Assembly (NCBI GenBank): GCA_025531455.1
Contig: JAMYHL010000008.1
Span: 496,001-560,000 of the forward strand
DNA length: 64,000 nucleotides
Direction: 5' to 3'
Origin: Apiotrichum sp. Y4204
Taxonomy: Eukaryota > Basidiomycota > Tremellomycetes > Trichosporonales > Trichosporonaceae
Positions within the stretch are counted from its first letter, which is position 1; each line of letters begins with the position of its first letter. The notes beneath the pieces are model-generated. The model was not told the DNA's origin and ran no database searches. It was given only the letters and a program-made list of their open reading frames with translations. Shown here one piece after another: positions 1-11,164 of the stretch. The translations under genes and the position numbers were made by a program.

Positions 1-713
1 CGCAAAAACTCCTGCTGAGTCGCCACTTGCGATTGGACCTCAAACTGCGGTCTGCTTCAGAGTGGCGACTCCATTATTACAGAGCAACCTCGCCACTCGT
101 TCCTCAAGGTTATCGCGGCACGCAAGAACGTCCGCGTGAGCCCGCGTGAGCCCGCGGCCATCCGCGTCGTGTTATCCGACGCGTGTAGATGACTTTATGT
201 ACAATGACGACATCGTGGTGGAGCCTCCCCCGAAAGGGGACTAGCGCGGCACGCCAAGTGGTCACCCGCACAAACAAACTGCAAAAACATGTCCATCAAT
301 CTATCTGTAACAACACGGACGGCCTGGAGGCATTGTATTATGCTAGGAGTATGGTGGAGTGGGATGGGGGGTGGGACCGTGTAAGGGAGCGGGGGTCGAG
401 CTGAGGAAGAGTGGAGTGGAGCAGAGGGTGGAGTGAATAGGGAGGGGGCAGTGATAGGGCATAGTGGAGAGGGTGATGAGAATATGTGGTCAGAAAACAC
501 TGCAACAAGCATTTTGTCAAGAGTCCTAGGCGAAACAGTGGTCCGAAAGCCGACACGGATGAGAGGAAGATGCCAAGGAGCCCAAAAGCGTCAACGAGGA
601 CGTGTGATACAGACACCGTCAAGACCAAGTGAAGTGGCAGAGACACAAGGCGGCGGTGGCAAGCGGCGAGCGCTGCGCAGCGACACAGGAGTGTCGTGAT
701 TTTATTTCTGTTG
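1..713. other. Intergenic, no gene seen
   Basis: No reading frame here shows family similarity or plausible splice structure. It lies downstream of the Sfp1-like gene, whose stop is at 714, so the right part should hold its 3' untranslated region. The only local structure noted is a direct repeat of the 10-mer CGCGTGAGCC at 133-142 and 143-152. Confidence 0.6.
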
Positions 714-2986
714 TTACACATCCAAAGGGTCGACGTTGGCAAACAGCACGGCATCCCGTCCACGCTGCACAGGCGCCATCTTCGGCGCGGGAGTGGCAGA
801 CGGAGCAGGGGCGGGCTTAGGAGTCACAGCGGATGCGGCCGGGGCGGCACGCGCCACCGAGACTCCTGAAGGTTGGCTGGGAACCGCAGGAGGACGAGGT
901 TGGGCAGTGGCAGTGGCTGTCGTCGTAGCTGTCGTGCCGTTGGTACGCTGCGGTGTAGGCCAGGTACCCATACGAGGAGCAGGGTGGCCACCAGTCGCGG
1001 CAGGGGCTGGCCGGTTCATCTGCGAGGGGACGGTGTACGGAGCAGCGTTGGCACGCACACTGGCATTGGCCGCAGCTTGCGATGCGCGGTCGCGTTTTGG
1101 GACAGGCGGATGCGAAGGCGGGTGCGGGTGCGTGCCGTTCTGGAGCATGCGAAGGCCGTACTGGCCGTGCTCGCCCGAGTTGAGATAGTGGTACTGATCG
1201 TTAGTCTCACACTAGCGCAATCCAGCTCTACATTACTAACCTTGAGACCGTTCATCTGGCGGTACCGCTTGGTACAGCCGGCGCCGACTGCACAAACGTA
1301 CGGGCGAGAGCGCTCCTCAGCCTCTTCGAGGGTGAGACCGTGATCAATGGCATCGTGAATTGCAAAGTCACATTGACTGCGGGTTAGTATACTAACGAGC
1401 CGACACAAAACCAATTACTAACCCCTTCTGGAGATGATATTTGAGGCCGTTGCTTTGCTTGTACGCCTTGTTGCATCCGGGGTTGGGGCACCGCCATGCT
1501 TTGTGGGTCGTGAAGAGGGAAGGCTGAGGAAGGTGCGGTTCCGGGACTCGGGAGCGGTCGCCATTGGCAGCCTTGTCATCCTTCTCCTCGGGCTTCTCTT
1601 CAACGGCTGCGGGTGTCGCAGTGCTAGGAGCACCGTTCTGTCGGCCAACAACAGCAGGGGCAGACGGCATGCCAAGTGCGGCAGCGGCGGAGAAGAGCAC
1701 ACCAGGAGCGACGGCCACGGGACCAGGCGGTTTCGCGGTGGACGCATCTTCCGCACCTGTTTTGTTACCCGCAACGACCTCATTGAAGGCACGGTCGAAG
1801 CGACTAGAACCCGCATTCGAGGGGCCACCCAAGAAGGCCCCTCGTGAAGCCGGCGTGATTTTCGGAGCCGGGCCGGTGAACGGCGAGGTTGGGCTGTTAC
1901 GTGCGGTGGCGGTCGGAGTGACTTGCTCAGAGGGCGAGGTGCCAATAATGGGCAAACCACGGTTCGTTTCGTCAACGGGAGGAGACTTGAGCACGTCCGA
2001 CAGTTGAAGAGAAGTAACTGCGGAGCTGGTCGGAGGAGAGGGTTTGGGGCCGATGGTTGAGGTTGGGGTCAGGGGATAGTTTGGGACCGGACGCGGAGAT
2101 GTTGAAGAGCGGTTTGAATGGGTGGCGGAAGGCACTTCGTCACCCTCGCCAAGGTCGAGGTCCATTGCAAGCGTCACGGGTGAGAAGCCCGCGTCCGGCA
2201 TAACACCCATGTTACCCTCCGGGTATGGGTGTTGGTCCTCGACGTGCTCTAGAAGCGCGTGCAGACCGTTGTGCTTGATCCCGCAGCACTCATACTCCTT
2301 CATATGCTCAGCCTCGTTGCGAAGGGTCATCAACGACTCAAGCTGCCCCTTTGAATAAGAATGGCTCAAAGAGCCCATGTGGTTCCCGGTAGTGAGGGAA
2401 GCAAGAGAGGCAGAGAGCATATGGGCGCCATAGTCTTTCCCTAGTGACACAGCCATGGCATACGAGCGGCGTCCATAAGATGACCCGCCGATGGGTAGTG
2501 CGAATGCTGTGGAGCTGGCGGCGAACGAGCCGACATCCATGTTGATTGAGGATGAGAACGGGATTTGAGGCGAGTCCCTGGGAGTGTCAGTTGTTGTTGT
2601 CTCTGAAGTTTCGGGTCCGAGCGGCACCCCTGTACGGAGCGGGCGCAAGACAACATGTTCCAGCTCTCGACTCGGCAATGAGGTGATATCGACGGACCGA
2701 TAGCCACCGCACAGTGTCTTTCCTAGACTCACATAGTGTCACCGTAGAAACGTGCGCCGTACGACCCATTCCTGTTGTACGAGTAGCCCCCTCCGCCGTT
2801 ACCAAAGCTTATGCCAGACATGGCAGCGCCAAACGACATTGGTGATGCGCCGAGAGTGCCTGTTCTACTTGTCGAGGGAAAGCGGAGTCCAGAACCGGAT
2901 GTGGACATTTTCCGCGGAGGCCGGGATGGGTTAGTTGGTGTGGAGATGGGCTGGGGAGCCTGGTCGGTTTGTGTGGTTGCTGGCAT
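714..2986 (-). CDS. Sfp1-like C2H2 zinc-finger transcription factor
   Basis: Likely nuclear regulator of the Sfp1 family, which controls ribosome-biogenesis and growth genes in yeasts. Exons on the minus strand are 2986-2733, 2577-1423, 1376-1241 and 1193-714, giving 674 residues in frame. A first finger of the CCG type (KEYECCGIKHNGLHALLEH) lies near residue 200. A second (CPNPGCNKAYKQSNGLKYH) and a third (CAVGAGCTKRYRQMNGLK, completed across the last intron by YHYLNSGEHG) lie in the C-terminal half. This CCG finger plus two linked NGLKYH fingers is the fungal Sfp1 arrangement. Long Ser/Pro/Thr- and Ala/Pro-rich stretches surround the fingers. Two introns fall between and inside the paired fingers. 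The first intron (2578-2732, 155 nt) is longer than the other two (46-47 nt) but phase agrees. The ATG at 2986 is the first in frame. Family assignment is firm; the exact regulon is unknown. Confidence 0.85.
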
Positions 2987-5900
2987 GGTGAGGAAGGGGA
3001 TTGGGGGTAGGGAAGGCGAGGGAATGGAGGGTCAAGCTCAGTTGAGCTGGGCAAGCTGTTCTATGGATGGGGTTCGCCGGTCGGGAGGAAGATGCGAAGG
3101 CGACTCTCGCCGGTGGCGGACGTGTTTTTTTGAATGATGTCCGACTTTTTTTGAAGGTGCCCAAGGGGGCGTGAGGCAATATTCAGGATGGTGGTGGCAA
3201 CAGGGGTTTTGATGAAGACAAGTAATGTGTGCCGGTGTCTATGATAGTTGTAGTTGTGTTGACTGGACGTGCAATGCAAGACGATCAGTCACGATGCGGC
3301 GGGTGGTGATGGTGATAGAGGGGTTGTTGATGGTGATGACCCGGGACGGTGAGGTGCTTGTGATATGGGATGGGTTGAGGGGAGGTTGGAATATGGTGAA
3401 CGAAGTGTTCGAGGTGCCAAAGATCAGACGCGCGGTTATGGCAGGTCGGCGGGAGGGGGGTACGGCAAGAGAGGGGGAGAGGTAGGGGGGAGGGGGAAGG
3501 GGTGGAAGGCGATGAGACCGGAGGATGTGTAATCGTTACTAGACGCCACCAGCCACAGGCCGGCTGGCCTGCTGAGCGGTGGAGGGCAGGACGGCCAGAG
3601 GGGGAGAAGGAAGAGGGGCCAGAGGGTGCGAAAGAGGGTTATGGGATCTGGGCTGGGCAAAAGGACCAGAGAGCCAGTGGACCACGGAGTGTCTGCGACA
3701 CGCCAGCACCTTGGAAAGTCGGAGGGGGCCAAGGGCCAAGGGGGGGCCGAGGGGGGCAATAAGGGGCCGAGAAGCACGATTGGAGTGTGCTGGTCAGGGG
3801 AGTGCACACTGCATACGCTGCGCGGGTTCATATGTACATGGAATGGAAGACGAGGGGGAAAAAGGGTAGAAGAGCGCAGGAGAAAGCGGGGGCAGGAAGG
3901 GGGGCAGGACAGCCAAGGATTTTTGTCGGGGTAAAAGGTTGTTCGCATGTTCAGGAATTCAGGAGCGTTTGGGTGTCCCACATGAGCAAAGCAATTAACA
4001 TCAGCGTATTAGAAACCAGAATATCCACAGGATCACAGGATCACAGGAGAATCAGAAGACCATTAAGGGGGGGGGGTCAGAAGCTGCGAAGCTTGGCCCA
4101 ACAACACGAGGCAAAAGACGCAACATAGTAGGCGCACAGACGACTCTAGTACTCAATCATCGCCGGCATGCATACACAACAGGCAGACAAGTAATGCAAT
4201 GCATAAAGAGATGCTCAAAGATGCACATAGAATTTCAGAGAACTTGACAGGCAGTTAGGCAGCGGCAGATCGAACACATGCCCCGTTGTGCACGGATCCG
4301 GAGGAAGTGCGAACAACGACATCCCAAAGTAGAAAGATCGGACCGTGAAGGGAGACGGAGGCAGGACAGGAGCGAGACGGAGGTGGAGGGCCAAAGGGGC
4401 CGGTGCCGAGGATCGCGAGATGATTTCAGAAATACTCGCGGTCTGGGCCAGAGGCCTCGAGGCCTCGAGGCCGGATCGGCCAAAGGATGAGGTGCGTGGC
4501 CATGAGTGAAGTGCTGGAACTAACAAGAATATAATAAGAATGCGCTATGCTCAAGCTCTCTAGAGCGCTAGAGCTCGAGACTCTGTGCATTCTGAGCATG
4601 TGTGAGGCCTGGGAGCCGGGAGCTTGGCTAGCTTCGAAAGCTGGGAACCCACTACGCCGTGATCCGTGAGCCGTCGAGTTCAGGGAAAGCCGCCAACATG
4701 CCAGCATGCAGGCCGCGGCCAGACACCGGCGACGATTGAGCGTACCCCGTTGACCCCGTCGAGCCCATGAGGCCGAGAGCAGAGGGACCCAGCTCCGAGT
4801 CTGCAGGATTCCGCCACACAGGGAAATAAGCGCCCCCCCAGGACACAAATAGGAAACCTGGCAACTTTTGGGTTTAGAGATTGGTTGTCGTATCGTTCAC
4901 TAGAGGATTAATTTCGTCCTTAATCGTGAAATAGGAGAAATCTCAGTGCCCATTGATGCTTGGCCATGATGTGAGGTAGTCGTATGCGTGTTGACAATGC
5001 GCGACCGCACAGCCAGCAGAGGATATCAGAGACCAAGACCGAATGAAAACTGCTGTACATCCGACTTCCGCATACTCTTCAGCTCATAAGCTCATCAGAG
5101 ATGAGGAGACAGTCGAGAGGCGCGAGAGGAAGAGGTCAGAAGACCCAAGTGTTACTCTTTCGTATCCAACATCGCACAGCAGTAAGCACTTAAGCACCAT
5201 AACTGTATACTCTATCTGTATCATTGTCACCGTTCATAGAAGGTCACCGGTCATCTACAGTAACTGTCACCCTAATGCTCAACTCACTTCTCATAGGACA
5301 TACATTTATCGTCGTAGTAGAAAAGCTCTCCTCGATCTTCGATCTTCGATCTTCATCACTCCGGTGAAACTAGTCCGTAGTAGGAACAGCTGGGCTTGAT
5401 CGGGCCTCATCAGACAACGGGCGGGCCCTTCATCGTCATGGAAAACCAGCTTCGCAAACAATTGTTCCGAGTCGGAACCCGCCACGCGCCGCCATCGTCT
5501 TGCCTAATCCTGTACCTCGGTGGATGGATGTCGTCGCTCTCATCACCTACCTGCATTTGCGATGTCAGCCGACCATTGTGCGGGCCTCTGTCTTGCCTTA
5601 GAGCGGGAACCGGAGTACGAACGCACAGGCGCTTGACGTTGTCGGAGCGGAAGTTACGATTACGCCCCGAGACGCCACCAACCCTGCTGCGCCACTGATG
5701 TCCTGCGCCTCCCACCCAACGTCCCTACAACTCCCTAGCCCTCCGAAGGAACTGGTCAGCCGTATCCCATTCTCGCAGCTGCACCGCTTGCGCGTTTGAG
5801 CTTGCGCTCTTCGGAGTATTGACTGCTATTCAGCGGTGCTTGGTGATTCGACGGCGCAGCACGCAGTCAGCTGCCAAGCCTGAACGATGTGCGACGAGCC

Positions 5901-7084
5901 TGCGATGCCAGACCGGAAGTCACCACCTGGATCACCTAAGCGAGACAGCGACAACGAATCCGATCGAGCAGAGATTGAGCTTGGTTGTATTTTGGGCGCG
6001 GTGCGAGACCACATTGCAGCTTGCATTGGCCTGATCGGTATCCTGTGAGCTCGCAGCTCGCAGGCTGAACGTTGGGCTCACGAGCCGTTCTCGTCGTGCC
6101 TGCTCGATCTTAGACCAACGAATCGGATAGATACTCCAAACTCTCTCGCAGGAAGGCAAACCTTACCTGTTTTGCTGCTGCTCGGCTGCTAATGCTACTT
6201 GAGTAAAGCTGGTTCCAGAGCGAACAAGCTCACAGTTACTGTACCTACGGACCTGATTTGGACCCCAAGTGTGCGCTGTGCAGCCATAGGATGTTTGTCC
6301 TAGATCCTACAGAAAAGAACATCCCGACTGAACCACTATTCACCGTCGCGCGGGTTAGTGCCAGGAGGTGCTGCTCGTTACGGATCTCATGATCTCAAAA
6401 TCAATAGTCGTTCGCTAGTGATCGGGCAGTCGCCATGCTTTTGCCGCGATCTGCCGTTGCTCAGCCGTGTGCGCTGACGTTGGCTTATTCAAGAATGATC
6501 AGACTCTAGACTGACTATTGTGTGCACGTGCTGTTCGCAGAGATCCCGGACTGCTGCTGCGCGTCGTACTGTGTATTCCCCCGAGTAGTAGTTAGCCTCA
6601 ACAGAAGAATGCGGTTGACGCAACCTGAACCACTGACGGCTATTATTACGTTGGCGGCTGCGTAGTCTATCTACGGCGCGAATACCGCCACACTACGGAC
6701 TACTGAGATCCAGCTCCCAACGCGACGGGTGATCCATCGACGGGTGATCTTCGATCTCTCTTCACATGCTTCACAAACGTCATGACCCCGTACTCCACCT
6801 CTGCTTAATTATTTGACCTCACTATTACGAGCCGCAGCAGCGCGTTGTGCGCGGTTGGCCTGGCATTAATCTCTTAGCTCACGTCATCCCCCCAAGCTTG
6901 TTAGGCTCATCCACAAGCGTTCCGCCGCGAACCCTCTATGGAAATTGGAGCGTCAACCGTGTTGCGGACAACGGCAGGAAACGGCAGTACAACAGGATGA
7001 GATTTCGATACTACAGAGCTACAGTCGATCATCGCGTGCGCGACGGTATGAGAACTCAGTGGAATTTGTCAAAGTTACAGTACA
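2987..7084. other. 4.1-kb gene-free interval
   Basis: This lies upstream of the Sfp1-like gene and downstream of the SWAP-like gene. No frame on either strand has recognisable domains or a coherent intron chain, and stop codons are frequent. Small structures seen: GATCACAG repeats near 4031, a G-run near 4068, a 20-bp perfect palindrome at 4453-4472, three GATCTTC units near 5336-5355, and the 12-mer CGACGGGTGATC twice at 6723-6734 and 6738-6749. The part near 2987 should carry the promoter and 5' leader of the transcription-factor gene. Confidence 0.55.
4453..4472. repeat. 20-bp perfect palindrome
   Basis: GGCCTCGAGGCCTCGAGGCC equals its own reverse complement. It sits in otherwise gene-free DNA. 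It could form a small cruciform or be a two-site binding element; no function can be read from sequence alone. Confidence 0.7.
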
Positions 7085-7982
7085 TCACGGCGGGGGTGGT
7101 GACGGCGGCGGCGTCGTGTCTGGCGGAGGTGGCGGGGGTGACTCCCCTGGCGGTGGCGGAGCCGGCGGAGTCTCGCTCTCACTGTCACTATCACTGTCGT
7201 AACCTCCAAGCCCGCCGAGACCCGGCTTCGACTCGGCAGGCGCTCGTCCTTGCGTACTCCCCATTGGCTCCACTGCCGGCATCGCTGCTGCGCGCACGCG
7301 CGCCCATACCGCAGAGGATGGCGCGCCCGGGCGGAGAAATGCGAAGCGGGGATCGCCGGCTTGGCGGGTCACGATGCGGGTTTCGAGGGCGGCGGGGTTC
7401 GGCGACGCCGCGAGCGCCTTGGCCGTGTGTTCCATCAGGCGGAGAACTTCTGGTGTTGGCTGGAGTTAGCACTGCCCGACGTGGTTTGGGTCCATTGTAC
7501 CAACTGGTTCATTCGCCACCATATCCTCTTTCCGCTCGCGCTCGCGCTCCTGCTCCGCGTCTTCGCGTTCACGTTCTGCAAGGCGTGCAGCACGCAGCCC
7601 TTCGACCCAACCGCGGCGGCGCCGCGCCGCGTGTGCCTCTAGTTCGTCCCCCGAGAGAGCAAACGTATCCTCCGCGTCGGAGGGGAGCGACCAGGACGAG
7701 CACGAGCTGGGAGACGGTGGTGGGGATGGGAGAGGGAGCGAGGGGAGGAGGTGCAGGATGTCGTGGCTGCTGTCAGCATGACGATAAGGCTTCTGGCCAC
7801 AGCTGCAGGCATATACAGCTCAGAACTCACCGGTCTGCCAACACACCATCGCCGCACTCGATGAGCTGCAGCTCGGCGACGCCGCGCACCAGTTGCGCCT
7901 CGTATGCGCGGGCAAATGCTGCTGGCGGAGGTGGCGCGTATACTGGCCCTCCGCTCTGTCGGGCTCGTTTGGGATTCGGCAT
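7085..7982 (-). CDS. SWAP/SURP-domain splicing regulator-like protein
   Basis: Reconstructed from exons 7982-7831, 7766-7501 and 7449-7085 (260 residues, phases agree). The N-terminal part (about residues 10-60) ends in DRHDILHLLPSL, resembling the DRY_EERY N-terminal domain of Suppressor-of-white-apricot proteins. A charged Arg/Glu helix follows at about 100-135. Residues from about 140 match a SURP module: LRLMEHTAKALA followed by GDPRFAFLRPG and a conserved Trp. The tail has GGLGGYDSDSDSES and then a proline-rich end. This order suggests a small nuclear splicing regulator. The gene is divergent from Cactin with 368 bp between start codons. The first intron has tandem acceptors; the distal one gives the better match (DRHD rather than DRSHD). 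Family assignment is from motif reading only and is moderate; expression is unproven. Confidence 0.6.
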
Positions 7983-8350
7983 GCTCTGTGGTCGCACTCT
8001 TGAGAGTCAATGTCTTCCCTCAGGTTATTGCTGTTGCAGGAATTTGATGTCAACTGCTTTTGTCAACAAACCAGGCAGCTCTTGTCAACAACCCAAGACT
8101 AGAGGTAATAGATTTGTCTGTCCCTAGCGGTCATCCTCGGATCTCCGATATCCCTGTGGACCTAACCAACACAATTATTCCATCTCCACCTTCCATTAGG
8201 CATGTAAAGAGATCTCATTTGATTGTGTTAATTCATGCTTTATTTGGCTCCGCTGCGCGCGGCGATCCACCAACAACCGGAAAGCCTTCGATTCATGACT
8301 GTCATCTCGCGGCCGCCACTCAACCCGCTCCCTCCACCACCCACACTACC
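7983..8350. promoter_or_regulatory. Divergent promoter region, SWAP-like / Cactin
   Basis: These 368 bp separate the start codons of two divergently transcribed RNA-processing genes and must carry both promoters and leaders. No clear TATA box was seen. The part next to Cactin is pyrimidine-rich (CCCGCTCCCTCCACCACCC just before the ATG), as is common upstream of fungal starts. Confidence 0.55.
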
Positions 8351-10873
8351 ATGTCGTCGTACATCGACCGCGACGCACCCGAGTCCAGCTCACGGGCAAG
8401 GGACGAGCGGTTAGAACGCGGGGAGCGCGACTCTAGGCGTGACCGAGACCGGGGTGACCGCGACCGCGACGGCCGTGACCGCAGCGCGTCGGTGGTCGAC
8501 AGTGACCGAGACCGGAGGGATAAGGATCGGGAGAGGAGGTACCGCGAAGATAGCCACGAGCGCCAGCGGCGGCGGGAAGAGAGGAGAGAACGGCGAAGAC
8601 GAGAACGCAGCACGAGTGGAAACCGAGAGCGCGACCGAGAACGCGACCGAGACCGGGATCGTAACCGACGCGAGGACGATGAAGACCGAGAGCGAGACCG
8701 GGATCGCGACCGGGACCGGGACCGAGATAGAGACCGCGATAGACGGCGTACCAGACGACGAGAGTGGGTATATCAAACGCACCGTGGATGCATTCTGACA
8801 GCAGCTCGCGCAGCCGGTCACCCTCTGAGCGCGAGGAGCGACGCCGGCGGAAGGAAGCTAAGGCTGCCAAGGCGGCGGCACGGCGCGAGGCAGAACTGGA
8901 GCATGCGCGCAAGCAGGCGGAACTATCGATGTACTCGGCCACGGATAATCCTTTCAACGACGCGAATATCGGGCAAGCCTTCCAATGGCATAAGAAACAG
9001 GAGAAGGAGAAGAAGATGGGCCTCACTCCACAGGAGATTGCGCGAAAGGACGCCCTGCGCCGCATGGAGGCCAAGGAGGAGCTGGAGAAGTTGAATAAAA
9101 AGCGTGCTGAGCGCGACTCGGCCCGGATCATGCGCGAGGAGGAGGAGGCACAGCTCAAGCGCCAGGCGGAAGATGCCGCCATGGCCGAGTGGATCGCCAA
9201 GGAGGATTCATTCCAGCTTGAGCAGAGTCGGCGACGCGCAGGTATCCGACTCCGTGCTCAACGCGCAAAGGCTATCGACTTTTTGGCGATTAATCTCCGG
9301 TTTGCTGATGCGACAGCGCTGGGACGCACGACAGCCGCGATCGGCGCTCTTACCAACCCTCACCAGGCTGAGATTGCGCGTGAGGAGGAAGAGGAGGGCT
9401 GGGGATGGGCTGATGCTGGTTTCGAGTTTGAGATTGATGAACCGTGGAAGATCTTTGACGTAAGTGTCGGGAGCGGGGTTGACACTAACATTAGAACCTC
9501 ACAGTGGAAGACTGCGTCGAACTGGAGCAGGACATCAAGATGTACCACACGCTAGAATCGTCCCCGATCAACATTGAGTTTTGGGAAGCGATGCAGGTCG
9601 TATGCAAGCATCACCTCGAGATGCTGCGCGATCCGGACCACGCTGTTGGTGGGCGGCTGTATAACAAGGAGGTGGATGACTCCGCCAGCAAGATTGTAAA
9701 TGGCCTCACGCTTCAGCGTTTGAACGACCTCGAGGAACGCACCCACGCGATGCTCAATAGTGGGCAACCTGTCGATGGCGAGTTCTGGGACTTGGTGTTG
9801 AAGAAGATCACTGTCGCGAAGGCTATTGTGAGACTTGAGCTTGAGATGTCCGCTTACACCGACAGGCCAAACTGAGCTCCATCCACGAGATCGTCCTCAA
9901 GAACCGCCTTGAACAGTTCAAGAAACGCCAGCGTGAGGATGCGGCCAAGGCGCAGGCGGAGATGGGTGGTGTCGTGGAACACACCGAAGTACCCGATGGA
10001 TTTGGCGGCGACATGCACGCGGAGGGTGCCGATGATGACTTGGCCGACGACGAGGACGACTTTGTCGAGGAGTACTCGCCGGAAATGAGTCCTCCGCCAG
10101 TCGACATGTACAAGCTCCATCCTGACGAGAAGCGTCTGCCTATTGTCGACGAGCAGGAAGAATGGCTTGCGATCTACAAGGCGCGCCATGTCATCTCCGC
10201 TGCCTCTTTCGTCCCCCGAGGACCAAAACCGACGAATGCTCTAGAGGAGGAGACGCCTGTCGCCCGTCCAGTCGATGCCGATGCCGAGGCTGTGCGTGAA
10301 TGGCGTGCCCGGATTGCCGCGGAGCCCAAAGACTGGGGTGACAGCGAGAGTGAGGAGGAGATGGAGGGCGACCTCGCCGACGAGATCGACAATGCGGTAC
10401 CGGCGTCCTATGATTGGAGCGACAAGTACCGGCCCCGCAAGCCTCGATACTTTAACCGTGTGCACACCGGCTATGAGTGGACCCAGTACAATCAAACGCA
10501 TTACGAGTGAGTTTTATCATTACGACCTGCCGCTGACACTCAGCAAGGACAACCCTCCGCCAAAGGTCGTGCAAGGCTACAAGTTCAACATCTTCTATCC
10601 CGATCTCATCGACAAATCTCAGGCTCCGACCTACGTCGTTAAGCGCATCCCAAACGACCCCGATACCCAGCTTATCATCTTCCAAGCGGGCCCGCCCTAC
10701 GAAGACATTGCGTTCCGCATCATCCGCAGACCATGGGAGTACTCGCACCGCAGGGGCTTCAAGTCAAACTTTGATCGCGGTGTCTTGCAACGTGAGTGGC
10801 ATATGATTCCACGAGATCGAGCTAACGTGTGGCAGTGTACTTCAACTTTAGTAGGCAGTTCTACAAGAAGTGA
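8351..10873 (+). CDS. Cactin, spliceosome-associated protein
   Basis: Cactin associates with the activated spliceosome and is needed for accurate splicing in animals and fission yeast. Exons 8351-8763, 8802-9459, 9495-9827, 9866-10506, 10544-10791 and 10836-10873 give 776 residues. Residues 1 to about 140 are an extreme Arg/Asp/Glu low-complexity region of RD repeats plus an RS stretch. A charged coiled region follows, then the conserved middle domain (NPFNDANIGQAFQWHKK; later WEAMQVVCKHHLEML). The C-terminal domain from about residue 655 is clear: KPRYFNRVHTGYEWTQYNQ, then DNPPPKVVQGYKFNIFYPDL, ending NFSRQFYKK. Introns are 35-44 nt. The first intron ends in a tandem acceptor (8801 or 8804), so a serine may be optional. 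The protein shares a divergent promoter with the SWAP-like gene and is followed in tandem by a WW-FF gene. Confidence 0.93.
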
Positions 10874-11164
10874 GGGTGGGACCATGAGTTGGGAAGGAAC
10901 ATCCAGACATTCAGAAGCCTCAGAGAAGCCATCCATACCTGTACAAACAATGCATATGCAGCCTTTGTGTTGCACTTCATATCGTGCCATTGGACCCAAG
11001 TTACAGTAGGTGGAGTGACCGGGACAGCCGCGGAGATCAGCGTCATCTCCATGTATTTCCACCAACCGCCACCGTAGATGCAACTCGAAAACAGATCTGA
11101 TGTGTGCGCAACTTGTCCTTGATTCTCAATATCACCACTACTCTCTTCATTCCAGCAGTCGACA

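Noticed and set aside
6847..8127. 426-codon open frame on the plus strand
   Set aside because: It has no domain, is Arg/Pro-rich in an out-of-frame manner, and overlaps the better supported SWAP-like gene on the other strand whose splice phases and motifs agree.
8433..9200. 255-codon frame antisense to Cactin
   Set aside because: Arises from the RD/RE-repeat coding sequence; the Ser/Ala-rich translation is an artefact.
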